From contig JAFXVX010000013.1 of assembly GCA_017534745.1 (NCBI GenBank), positions 124,001-188,000 on the forward strand: DNA of 64,000 nt, in the 5' to 3' direction. Position numbers and translations under genes: made by a program. The notes under the pieces are model-generated. The model worked only from the letters and a program-made list of their open reading frames with translations, ran no database searches and was not told the origin of the DNA. Numbering within the stretch: the first letter of the stretch is position 1; each line of letters begins with the position of its first letter. The DNA is from Bacteroidales bacterium (GTDB lineage: Bacteria; Bacteroidota; Bacteroidia; Bacteroidales; UBA932). Below, one piece after another: positions 8,237 through 16,973 of this stretch.

Positions 8237-8779
8237 TCAATAATTCTCGCTGCGGAGGAGGAAGTAGCTCTTCGGGTGCTTGCACACGGGGCAGAGCTCG
8301 GGAGCCTTCTTGCCGACCACGATGTGGCCGCAGTTGGAGCATTCCCAGATCATATCCTCGTCACGTGAGAAGACGAGACCTCCCTCGATGTTCGCAAGGA
8401 GCTTGCGGTAGCGCTCTTCATGGGCTTTCTCAATGGCGCCTACCTTGTCGAAAAGAAAAGCGACCTCAGGGAAGCCTTCTTCACGAGCCGTCGCCGCAAA
8501 GCCGGCGTACATATCGGTCCACTCAAAGTTTTCGCCCGACGCAGCGTCGGCGAGGTTGACTTCCGTCGAGGGGATTTCACCGCCGTGGAGAAGTTTGAAC
8601 CAGATCTTGGCGTGCTCCTTCTCATTCTTGGCAGTCGCTTCGAAAAGATCGCCTATCTGGACATAGCCATCCTTGCGCGCTTTGGAAGCGTAGTAGAGAT
8701 ACTTGGTGTGAGCCTGGGACTCACCGGCGAACGCGGCCTGAAGATTGGCCTCGGTCTTTGTTCCTTTGAGATCTTTCAT
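8237..8779 (-). CDS. rbr: Rubrerythrin
   Basis: A 180-residue non-haem di-iron peroxidase that removes hydrogen peroxide in anaerobes. The N-terminal ferritin-like four-helix bundle carries the iron-binding Glu/His residues ([48 protein letters not shown]). The C-terminal rubredoxin domain has both Cys pairs, CSNCGH and CPVCKH. The gene is monocistronic, with a TATATTTG box at 8826-8819 upstream. It converges on pssA with 16 bases between the stops. Confidence 0.95.
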   Translation of the reverse strand: MKDLKGTKTEANLQAAFAGESQAHTKYLYYASKARKDGYVQIGDLFEATAKNEKEHAKIWFKLLHGGEIPSTEVNLADAASGENFEWTDMYAGFAATAREEGFPEVAFLFDKVGAIEKAHEERYRKLLANIEGGLVFSRDEDMIWECSNCGHIVVGKKAPELCPVCKHPKSYFLLRSENY

Positions 8780-8818
8780 AATGGTATTCCGTTTAAAAAT
8801 TTGTCAGCCGAACGGGAA

Positions 8819-8826
8819 CAAATATA
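8819..8826 (-). promoter_or_regulatory. Promoter -7 box of rubrerythrin
   Basis: TATATTTG on the minus strand, 40 bases before the rbr ATG, fits the Bacteroidota TAnnTTTG consensus. Confidence 0.5.
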
Positions 8827-8916
8827 CGCAATTTTTCAAGAATTTCCTTAAATTAGCAGCGTGAATCGAAAATTTACTTAAAAATATTTGCCTTTTGTGT
8901 ATTACCTATTAAATCA

Positions 8917-9840
8917 ATGAGTAAAACAAAAGAGTTAAATAATATAACAAAAAAGTTAGGGCCTAAAAAGAGCGAAAATCGGGGCAAAACCGGCTCTTCG
9001 AAGGGGAAAAAGTCCGCTTCGAAAAGCGCAGGGGCAAGAGGCTCGGCGAGCTCAAAAAAGAGAGCGCCGTCAAGTGCGCGGCGACCTTCCCGAAGGCCGG
9101 TACTCACCCTGAAGCCGTGGCAAATTTTTGCCGCGCTCGGGGCGTTGCTGCTCGTCGTCCTCATCCCCTACATCATCCATAAGAACGGCGAGACCGGAGC
9201 CAGGGTTCCCGAAGGTAACTGGACCTACACTATTGACATCTCGCACCACAACTCGACGATAGTCTGGGACTCCCTCGCTGTCTGCATAGACACCAAAGGG
9301 AGGACGTCAAGGGATATCCTCAAAGCAAAAAGAGTCTTTAATATATCTTCAGTGTTAATTAAAGCGACCGAGGGTATCGCTTTAAAAGACAGCGATTTCG
9401 AAAATAATTGGAGCAGCGCTTTAAGTCACAATGTTAAACGTGGGGCCTACCATTTCTTCCGCTCATCCAAAGACCCTTCGGCACAGGCCCGGAATTTCAT
9501 TGAGACTATCGGTCCCCTATCCGGGAACGATCTCCCGCCCGTGCTTGACATCGAAACCATCCACAAGGGCTGCACAGGCAAGCAGCTCAGCGACAAGGCG
9601 CTGGTCTGGCTGAAAGCCGTAGAGAGCCACTACGGCATGAAGCCCGTCGTGTACACTGGCGACTGGTTCCTCAAGACTTATATTTCAAAGGAAATCACGG
9701 ACAATTACCCCATCTGGATCGCCCGTTACAACACTACCCCGCCGGAATTCAACGACTGGATCCTCTGGCAGTTCACCGACGAAGCCGTCGTCCGCGGCAT
9801 CCGCGGCAAGGTCGATCTCTCCGTCGCCCCTATTAAATAA
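8917..9840 (+). CDS. Membrane-anchored GH25 lysozyme (muramidase)
   Basis: A 307-residue protein with a Lys/Ser-rich cytosolic N-terminus (1-65), one transmembrane helix (about 69-90, IFAALGALLLVVLIPYII) and a GH25 catalytic domain outside. GH25 hallmarks are the first-strand Asp in YTIDISHHN, the KATEG motif, YHFFRSSKDPSAQA, the catalytic DxE in LPPVLDIET, and WIARYN followed by WQFTDEAVVRGIRGKVDLSV. It would cleave the MurNAc-GlcNAc bond of peptidoglycan in the periplasm. The early coding region is more AT-rich than its neighbours. The gene stands alone between the rubrerythrin gene and gapA. Confidence 0.88.
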   Translation: MSKTKELNNITKKLGPKKSENRGKTGSSKGKKSASKSAGARGSASSKKRAPSSARRPSRRPVLTLKPWQIFAALGALLLVVLIPYIIHKNGETGARVPEGNWTYTIDISHHNSTIVWDSLAVCIDTKGRTSRDILKAKRVFNISSVLIKATEGIALKDSDFENNWSSALSHNVKRGAYHFFRSSKDPSAQARNFIETIGPLSGNDLPPVLDIETIHKGCTGKQLSDKALVWLKAVESHYGMKPVVYTGDWFLKTYISKEITDNYPIWIARYNTTPPEFNDWILWQFTDEAVVRGIRGKVDLSVAPIK

Positions 9841-9870
9841 AAAAGAGCGGCCCCCTTGAAGGAGCCGCCC
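9838..9870 (-). terminator. Intrinsic terminator downstream of gapA
   Basis: On the minus strand GCGGCTCC pairs with GGGGCCGC around a short loop, and a run of six T residues follows. It abuts the lysozyme stop codon on the other strand. Confidence 0.75.
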
Positions 9871-9919
9871 CTGTAAAAGGCAGTCACAATGAATTACTTC
9901 ATGATGATGCGATGCATCT

Positions 9920-10968
<1,049 letters not shown>

Positions 10969-10997
10969 TCAATTAATACCCTCTCTCGAAGGCGACG

Positions 10998-11034
10998 CAA
11001 ATTTACGAATTTTTCATTAAAAACACTATATTTG
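10998..11034. promoter_or_regulatory. Divergent promoters for gapA and surE
   Basis: TAAATTTG on the minus strand (11005-10998) serves gapA. TATATTTG on the plus strand (11027-11034) lies about 165 bases before surE and would place the large inverted repeat at 11053-11181 within the surE leader. Confidence 0.55.
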
Positions 11035-11052
11035 TATGAATTTAATTATGCA

Positions 11053-11181
11053 GTAAAATTTGCAGTGACGGTCTGAAGACTACGGCCTTCGGCCTATCCC
11101 TCCCAAAGCCTGGCTTTGGGCCCCTCCCACTCACGATTGCGTGGGCGCAAACGGTCTTCAGACCGTCACTGCAAATTTTAC
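11053..11181. repeat. 28-bp perfect inverted repeat enclosing three hairpins
   Basis: The left arm (11053-11080, starting GTAAAATTTGCAGTGACGG) is the exact reverse complement of 11154-11181. Inside are three smaller hairpins: GGCC-ttc-GGCC near 11084, CCCAAAGCC-t-GGCTTTGGG at 11102-11120, and CCCAC/GTGGG at 11126-11145. It lies between the surE promoter box and the surE ATG. It may be a mobile non-coding element or a structured leader. Confidence 0.85.
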
Positions 11182-11198
11182 AGACCTTTATCTGAATT

Positions 11199-12050
11199 AT
11201 GGAGATTTTACTGGTAAATGACGATGGCGTGGAGGCGAAGGGGCTGAGGGTGCTGGCGGAGGAGATGGCGAAGATCGGCGCAGTGACGGTTGTGGCGCCG
11301 AAGAGGCCGCAGAGCGCGATGGCGACTTCCGTTTCGCTTGGCCTTAAGAAGCTGGCGGCGAAAGAATTGCCTGAGAGGGGGCCCGGACGCTGGTTCTACC
11401 TCGACGCGACGCCGGTGAGCTGCGTGAAGTTCGCGCTCAACTACCCCATGTACGAACGCAGGCCGGACGTCGTCATTTCAGGTATCAACCACGGTTCCAA
11501 CGCTTCCACAGGCTCGTGCTACTCCGCGACGCTCGGCGCCGCCGAGGAAGGTGCGATCAACGGTATCCCGTCAATCGGCGTTTCGCTCGATTCCTTCATC
11601 GCGGATCCCGATTTCACGGCCGTGAGGCGCTATTTTCCGGAAATACTCCGTACTCTCGTCGAAAACTGGCCGGAAGATGCCTTCGGGCTTTTCTACAACG
11701 TCAATTTTCCGAGCTGCTACCCCGATGATATAAAAGGCATACGCATAACGAGGATGGGCCGCGGCCACTGGGTCCGCGAGTTCCGTCTCTGGGACGAAAG
11801 GGCCGAAGCGCGCGCCGAGGCCGACGTTTTCGGCCTTTCCCACGATGAGCGCCCCGTCCTCGAGGAGGGCGAAACCGCCTACTACATCGTCGGCGATTTT
11901 GTCGACGACGAGGACGACGGAGCAGACGCAGACCATCGGCTGCTCTCCGATGGCTGGATCACCGTCACGCCCATGAATGCGGACAGTACCTATTACTCTG
12001 AAATAAAGCACCTTCATTCCCTTGGATTGAACAAAGACTTCAAGAAGTGA
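11199..12050 (+). CDS. surE: 5'/3'-nucleotidase SurE
   Basis: A metal-dependent nucleoside monophosphatase. The N-terminal metal site NDDG (residues 7-10) sits in MEILLVNDDGVEAKG, followed by VVAPKRPQSAMATSVS, the phosphate-binding VVISGINHGSNAS, and SATLGAAEEGAINGIPSIGVSL. The C-terminal part carries an acidic loop (VDDEDDGADADH) before the conserved DGWITVTP. Its 283 residues are slightly longer than usual for the family because of that acidic loop. The next gene, lpxB, starts within its stop codon. Its leader carries the large inverted repeat. Confidence 0.95.
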   Translation: MEILLVNDDGVEAKGLRVLAEEMAKIGAVTVVAPKRPQSAMATSVSLGLKKLAAKELPERGPGRWFYLDATPVSCVKFALNYPMYERRPDVVISGINHGSNASTGSCYSATLGAAEEGAINGIPSIGVSLDSFIADPDFTAVRRYFPEILRTLVENWPEDAFGLFYNVNFPSCYPDDIKGIRITRMGRGHWVREFRLWDERAEARAEADVFGLSHDERPVLEEGETAYYIVGDFVDDEDDGADADHRLLSDGWITVTPMNADSTYYSEIKHLHSLGLNKDFKK

Positions 12051-13177
12051 AATACTATCTCATAGCCGGTGAAGCATCCGGCGACCTCCACGCATCCAAC
12101 CTTATGAAAGGACTTCTTGCCGAAGATCCGGAAGCTGATTTCCGCTTCTTCGGCGGCGCAATGATGGAAGCCGTCGGCGGCACTAAAGTCCGTGATTACA
12201 AGGACACTGCCGTGATGGGTATGAGCGACGTCGTAAAAAATCTCTCGAAGATCTCCGAAAAGCTCAAGGCCTGCCGCGAGGATATCCTCGCCTGGAAGCC
12301 GGATGTCGTCATCCTTGTCGATTATCCCGGCTTCAACATGAAGATAGCCCGTTTTTGCCACTACAGGAAGATCAAAGTCTTCTACTACATCGCCCCGAAG
12401 ACCTGGGCCTCCCGCGAGAGCCGGAACCGCAAGCTCCGCTCCTGGGTGGACAAGATGTTTATAGTGTTTCCTTTTGAAATACAATACTTTGAGGAAGCAA
12501 ACATTCCTTTTATATATAAGGGCAACCCGCTCATCGATGCCGTCGATGAAGCAGTCCTGACACGGCCGGAGGAAGGTCCTTACATCGCAATCCTTGCGGG
12601 CTCCCGCAAGGGCGAGATTTCACGCACTATGCCAGTGGCGATGAAAATGGCCGACATCCTCCACTCCCAGCCCGAATTCGCCTCCCACAAGTTCCTCGTC
12701 GGAGGCGCGCCCTCGAGGACCATGGAAGACTACGAGCCCTATCTGGAAGGGCGTGAGTATGTTAAAGTGCTGTTCGGACGGACCTACGACATCCTGTCCT
12801 TCGCCGACGCCGCGCTCGTCAACAGCGGCACGGCGTCGCTGGAAGCCGCCCTCCTCGGCACCCCGCAGGTCGTCTGCTGGAGCACGTCGTTTGTCACGGC
12901 GTTCCTGGCCAATTATGTTGTCAACGTGATGGACCACATCAAGTTCATCTCCCTGGGCAACCTAATCCTCGGCCGCCTGTCCTTCCGCGAGCTCATCCAG
13001 TACGATTTCACCCCGGAAGAATCCGCCCGTGAAATCACCCGCCTCGTCACGGACATCCCCTACCGCGACCGCATGAAGGCCGACTACGCCGAGATCCGCG
13101 AGCTCCTCGGCGGCCGCGGCGCCTCCCGCAAAGTCGCCTCCGCCATGATCTCCGAACTGAAGGCTCCGAAAAGCTAA
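12047..13177 (+). CDS. lpxB: Lipid-A-disaccharide synthase
   Basis: This GT19 enzyme condenses UDP-2,3-diacylglucosamine with 2,3-diacylglucosamine-1-phosphate to make the lipid A disaccharide at the inner membrane. Family motifs are AGEASGDLHASNLM at the start, FRFFGGAMMEAVG, VVILVDYPGFNMKIARF, YYIAPKTWASRE, ILAGSRKGEI and VNSGTASLEAALLGTPQVV. Translation starts at GTG 12047, which overlaps the surE stop (GTGA), so the two are coupled. At 376 residues it has the normal length. Its stop codon shares bases with the stop of the convergent transposase gene. Confidence 0.95.
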   Translation: MKYYLIAGEASGDLHASNLMKGLLAEDPEADFRFFGGAMMEAVGGTKVRDYKDTAVMGMSDVVKNLSKISEKLKACREDILAWKPDVVILVDYPGFNMKIARFCHYRKIKVFYYIAPKTWASRESRNRKLRSWVDKMFIVFPFEIQYFEEANIPFIYKGNPLIDAVDEAVLTRPEEGPYIAILAGSRKGEISRTMPVAMKMADILHSQPEFASHKFLVGGAPSRTMEDYEPYLEGREYVKVLFGRTYDILSFADAALVNSGTASLEAALLGTPQVVCWSTSFVTAFLANYVVNVMDHIKFISLGNLILGRLSFRELIQYDFTPEESAREITRLVTDIPYRDRMKADYAEIRELLGGRGASRKVASAMISELKAPKS

Positions 13178-14046
13178 AACTCCTCCCAAATCTTTGCTGC
13201 ATCAGCGTATGTTACTCCACACACGCGAGCGATTTGTGTAATGTCAGCGCTAAAACGATAGCGCAGCTGAAGGATGAGTTCTTTCTTATCTTTCTGAGAA
13301 AGATCATTGAAGGAATCCGTGCCGAACAGGCTCCTGCAGATCTCCGGAAGTGCCATCAGGATTGTCTGATCCCTGAAAGCCGGAAGGTCCTTATGTTCAG
13401 ACTCCAGTCGTTTTTTTGCCTTTGAAGATGTGTTGTAAAAATAATTCAAATTGTTTGGAGTATGGAACAGTTTCTCAACGGTTGCCACATCGACGTAATC
13501 TTCAGGGAGGACGAAGCCGTCATAACCCATCTTCCATTTTTCAGGAAGAGAGCAATGGCTGTGAAACAGCAGCCTCTTGGTCCGGCCTGAAATATCTTCC
13601 AGACATTTACCAGGACGTTTTTTTGAATTGAAAAAAGCACAGCCGCTCCCCCACTGATACTGAGTCGGATGAGAACAAATTCTCGCTGAGACGGGGTTCA
13701 TCTGAACGTATGCTATTGCCCTTTGCAGACCGTCGTCCTCCCATGAAATCTCCGCCACGTCCAGATCGTTATGTTTCAAGAGCTTGTTTTCACCGTACCT
13801 TTTAGAAAAGTAGTGCGAATACCTTCTCTTGAAGGAGGTGATAAATGCAATCACGTCTTCCTTTCTGCCAAAAAGAACAAAGTGGACATGGTTGGACATC
13901 AGGACGAAAGCGACCACCTTCACCACCCCGCCGAACTTTGATGCCTCAATCGCTACATGATTCATCGCGACAATAAAATCACTGTCGTCCCTGAACCATA
14001 ATCCGTCCTCCAAATGTTCTGAGGAGAGCAAAAAATACTTTTTCAT
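13174..14046 (-). CDS. REP-associated (Y1/HUH) transposase, first copy
   Basis: A 290-residue single-Tyr transposase of the RAYT/Y1 type. The metal-binding HUH motif is in FVLMSNHVHFVLFG, the likely catalytic Tyr is in SFKRRYSHYFSKRYG, and AYVQMNPVSARI follows, as in Bacteroidota RAYTs. The C-terminal part (QLRYRFSADITQIARVCGV) looks like a helix-turn-helix. Such proteins act on short palindromic elements and are normally single-copy and not part of a classical IS. It ends exactly at lpxB: the two stop codons overlap within CTAA (13174-13177). A palindromic element lies about 110 bases upstream of its start. It is more AT-rich than its neighbours, which suggests horizontal origin. Confidence 0.85.
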   Translation of the reverse strand: MKKYFLLSSEHLEDGLWFRDDSDFIVAMNHVAIEASKFGGVVKVVAFVLMSNHVHFVLFGRKEDVIAFITSFKRRYSHYFSKRYGENKLLKHNDLDVAEISWEDDGLQRAIAYVQMNPVSARICSHPTQYQWGSGCAFFNSKKRPGKCLEDISGRTKRLLFHSHCSLPEKWKMGYDGFVLPEDYVDVATVEKLFHTPNNLNYFYNTSSKAKKRLESEHKDLPAFRDQTILMALPEICRSLFGTDSFNDLSQKDKKELILQLRYRFSADITQIARVCGVTYADAAKIWEEF

Positions 14047-14158
14047 ATCAGTCCCGCCGGTGGTTTATCCGACCGGACAAATATGAGTATTTTTGGTGGC
14101 TCCAGCAATTTTTAAACGCTTATTTGAGACTTGACATTTAACTCATTGAAGGTCAGGC

Positions 14159-14244
14159 GTGCCCAATGGGAAATTTTCCGGCACATTAGGATCAAAAATG
14201 GGCTTTTTTGCTCCTAATGGACACTTTTCTGACCCATTAGGCAC
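14159..14244. repeat. Nested palindromic element upstream of the first RAYT gene
   Basis: Outer arms GTGCCcAATGGG (14159-14170) and CCCATTaGGCAC (14233-14244) enclose an inner hairpin in which ATTAGGATCAAAAA pairs with TTTTTTGCTCCTAAT. The layout is REP-like and it sits close to a transposase that mobilises such elements. Confidence 0.6.
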
Positions 14245-14260
14245 GGTCAGCCTCCCCGGG

Positions 14261-14300
14261 GAAGCCAAGGAAGAATTCGGGAAGCCAAGGAAGGATCCGG
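14261..14300. repeat. Two tandem 20-base repeats
   Basis: GAAGCCAAGGAAGAATTCGG (14261-14280) is followed directly by a near-identical 20-mer (14281-14300). They lie in the non-coding stretch between the first RAYT gene and the end of yggS. Confidence 0.7.
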
Positions 14301-14317
14301 AGGAAGGCAGACGTCGC

Positions 14318-15088
14318 TCAGTAGGAGCGGGAGCCGAAGATGGCGGTGCCGATGCGGACGAGGGTAGAGCCGGAGGCGACGGCGAGGGGCCAGTCGGCAG
14401 ACATGCCGATAGAGAGCTCGGTGAAGGTGTCGCGAAGGGCAGGATGCTCAGAGCGGATGCGGCGCCAAAGGGCCGCGATACGCTCGAAGTCTGCCTTCAC
14501 GACGCTCTCGTCCGGCGTGTTCGTCGCCATCCCCATCAAGCCGCGGATCCGCACGCCCGGGAAGGAAGCTGCCGGCGGCTCGCCGGCGGAGGTAGGCTGA
14601 AGAGCGTCTGCGAAAGAGGCCGGAACATTGGCGGAGGTAGGCTGCGGAGCAACGGCAACGGTCGGCGGCACGGAGACTGACTGGGCGCGGACGATCTCCA
14701 GGATCTCGTCCTCGGTGAAGCCCTGTTTGGTCTGCTCGGCGCCGAGGTGGAGCTCGAGGAGGATGTCGATGGGACGGGAGTGGTCAAGGCCCCAGCGGGA
14801 GACTGCCTCAAGCAGATGGAAAGAGTCAATTGACTCAACCATAGTCACATACGGGAGGACTTTCTTCAGTTTGTTGGTCTGAAGATGACCGATGAAATGC
14901 CACTCGATGTCAGAGGGAAGGACGGCGGCCTTGGCCTCCAGTTCCTGAGGCCGGCTCTCGCCGAAAATCCTCTGCCCTGCTTCATAAGCCTCCCGGACAG
15001 CCGAGGCGGGGTGAAATTTGGAAACTGCCACAAGGCGCACACCCTGTGGCAGTCTTTCCAAAATACTTTTAAGATTGGCCCCAATCAT
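14318..15088 (-). CDS. yggS: YggS-family PLP-binding protein with an in-frame repeat insertion
   Basis: A pyridoxal-phosphate homeostasis protein (PLPBP/YggS), fold-type III barrel, 256 residues from ATG 15088. The PLP lysine is K24 in LVAVSKFHP. Other family motifs are FGESRPQELEAK, EWHFIGHLQTNK, the GAEQTKQGF loop, RIRGLMGMATNT, ELSIGMSADWPLAVASGSTLVRIGTAIFG. Between the helix ending EIVRAQ and the strand PGVRIRGLMGM lies an unusual Pro/Thr/Ala/Ser-rich insertion (about residues 137-176) built from two 15-residue units. Family members normally need only a few residues here. The start overlaps the yidC stop by four bases (ATGA). Confidence 0.9.
   Translation of the reverse strand: MIGANLKSILERLPQGVRLVAVSKFHPASAVREAYEAGQRIFGESRPQELEAKAAVLPSDIEWHFIGHLQTNKLKKVLPYVTMVESIDSFHLLEAVSRWGLDHSRPIDILLELHLGAEQTKQGFTEDEILEIVRAQSVSVPPTVAVAPQPTSANVPASFADALQPTSAGEPPAASFPGVRIRGLMGMATNTPDESVVKADFERIAALWRRIRSEHPALRDTFTELSIGMSADWPLAVASGSTLVRIGTAIFGSRSY
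14561..14680 (-). repeat. In-frame repeat insertion inside yggS
   Basis: It encodes about 40 residues including APQPTSANVPASFAD and ALQPTSAGEPPAASF, two 15-residue units. The 15-base string GGCGGAGGTAGGCTG recurs 45 bases apart in the DNA. Confidence 0.75.
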
Positions 15089-16971
15089 TTCTTGCGATTC
15101 TTCTTCGCCTGCTCGGCAGCCATCTGGCGCTGCATCTTCTGGGCTTCCTCCAGGCGCTGCTGCCATTTGGACTTCTGGACCGGCTTGCCCTCGGATGCCT
15201 TGATCTTAGCAGCAATATCCTCAGGATTGACGAACCACTTCTTGATCACAGTCGTTTCCGCCATGGTGATAAGGTTCGAAAGCAGGTAGTAGTAGCTGAG
15301 ACCGGAGGAAAGGTTGTTACAGATGAAGAACATCATGATGGGCATCATCCAGATGCTCATGAAGCGCATCATCTTGGCGTTGGGGTCGTTGCCGCCCATC
15401 TGGTTCCCGGACACGATCTTCGAGTAGAAGAACATGGAGACAGCCATAAGGAGGGCGAACAGCGAGATGTGGTCTCCGAGGAGAGGAATCCTGAAGCCGA
15501 AGTCCAGGATGGAATCATAGGCGCTCAGGTCGTCCGCCCAGAGGAAACTCTGCTGGCGGAGCTCGATGGAGGCCGGGAAGAAGCGGAACATCGCCCACAG
15601 GATCGGGAACTGAAGGAGCATCGGCAGGCAGCCGCCCATAGGCGACACGCCGGCCTTCCGGTAGAGTTCCATGGTGGCCTTCTGCTTCTCCATGGCATCC
15701 TCCTGCTTCGGATACTTCTCGTTGATCTTGTCCATCCAGGGCTTCAGGGCCTGCATCTTCGCGGAGGAAGAATAGGACTTGTAGGCAAACGGGAAGACAA
15801 CGATCTTGATGATGAGGGTCATCAGGAGGATGATGAGGCCGAAGTTGGAGATAAACTTGTGGAGCCAGTTGAACAGAGGAATGATGACAAACCTCGTGAA
15901 CCATCCGACAAGCCATCCGCCAAGAGGGATAATCTTCTCATACTTACGGTCGTAGGCCTTGAGAGTCTGGAAATGGTTCGGCCCCATGTAGTACTCGAAC
16001 GGGATGCTGATCCTCTCCTTGCCGGGCTCAATATCGACCCTCATGAGGGCCTTGCAGGCCATCAGGTCGTGGCTTTCGTCGTTCTCCGGGAAGAAATCGG
16101 CCGAGAACTCGCCGGAAGCGAAGTTCTCCGGCGCATCCATTATGACGGAGAAGAACTGCTGCTGGAAAGCGAACCACTCAAGGGATGAGTCAACCCTCTT
16201 CTTGCCGCTGCGACCATTGTTTCCGACGTTGTCCGGCTTCTTGTCGCCCGGGCAATAGTAGTTGAGGCGGGAGTAACGGGTCTCGTTCTGGTACCCCTTC
16301 TCCATGCGCGGCATGGTCACCTCGAAGTCAACGTCCATGGTGTTGACATTGCGGGGGATGAGGCCCTGCATGCCCACAAGGGCGAACTCCTCGCGGAGGT
16401 TGTATGTGTCAGGCTCCAGGGAGTAGCGCTGCTCGATGTATCCGCCACCGGAGAACGGGAGACGCATCACGAGAGATGTGCTGTCGGACTCTTCCGGGAC
16501 GATGGAGAAATTGAACTTCCTGGTGTCAACCTCGGTCGGGGCGAAGACCACGAAACCGAGGTTAGCCTTGCCTTCATGGAAGAGGTAGAGGTCGGTGCTG
16601 TCGTAGTTGCGGTAATCCTTGACACGGGCGGAAGCCATCTGGCCTCCCCTTGTCGTGAAGCGGAGCTCAAGCTTGCTATTGGAAAGGGTGTAGAACGACT
16701 CTTCGGCAAGCGAGGCGCTGTTGAGAAGCGAATCCGAATAGACAGGCACTGACGGGGCCGCTTCGACGGCCGCCGCGACCAGCGTATCCTCCGGATGCTC
16801 AGCGAGATAGGCGGCGCGGATACTGTCGGCGCGGAACTGCTCGACCGCAGCGATGGAATCCAGCTGGTCCTGGATTGCCCTCTGCTTTTTAAGCTGGTGG
16901 CTCTGGTAGCCGAAGAAGCCCGCCATGATGACGGCTATCAGCACAAAGCCGATGATTGAATTCTTATCCAT
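15085..16971 (-). CDS. yidC: Membrane protein insertase YidC
   Basis: The 628-residue insertase places proteins in the inner membrane alone or with SecYEG. The N-terminal anchor (SIIGFVLIAVIMAGFFGY) is followed by a long periplasmic beta-sandwich domain (about residues 60-350). The conserved insertase core begins near GWLVGWFTRFVIIPLFNWLHKF and includes LIIKIVVFPFAYKSYSSSAKMQALKPWMDKI, MGGCLPMLLQFPILWAMFRFFP and the final helices ending NLITMAETTVIKKWF. The C-terminus is Lys/Gln-rich, as in Bacteroidota. It is in a leftward operon after the DUF349 gene and before yggS, with two bases between DUF349 and yidC. Confidence 0.97.
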   Translation of the reverse strand: MDKNSIIGFVLIAVIMAGFFGYQSHQLKKQRAIQDQLDSIAAVEQFRADSIRAAYLAEHPEDTLVAAAVEAAPSVPVYSDSLLNSASLAEESFYTLSNSKLELRFTTRGGQMASARVKDYRNYDSTDLYLFHEGKANLGFVVFAPTEVDTRKFNFSIVPEESDSTSLVMRLPFSGGGYIEQRYSLEPDTYNLREEFALVGMQGLIPRNVNTMDVDFEVTMPRMEKGYQNETRYSRLNYYCPGDKKPDNVGNNGRSGKKRVDSSLEWFAFQQQFFSVIMDAPENFASGEFSADFFPENDESHDLMACKALMRVDIEPGKERISIPFEYYMGPNHFQTLKAYDRKYEKIIPLGGWLVGWFTRFVIIPLFNWLHKFISNFGLIILLMTLIIKIVVFPFAYKSYSSSAKMQALKPWMDKINEKYPKQEDAMEKQKATMELYRKAGVSPMGGCLPMLLQFPILWAMFRFFPASIELRQQSFLWADDLSAYDSILDFGFRIPLLGDHISLFALLMAVSMFFYSKIVSGNQMGGNDPNAKMMRFMSIWMMPIMMFFICNNLSSGLSYYYLLSNLITMAETTVIKKWFVNPEDIAAKIKASEGKPVQKSKWQQRLEEAQKMQRQMAAEQAKKNRKK

Positions 16972-16973
16972 AC

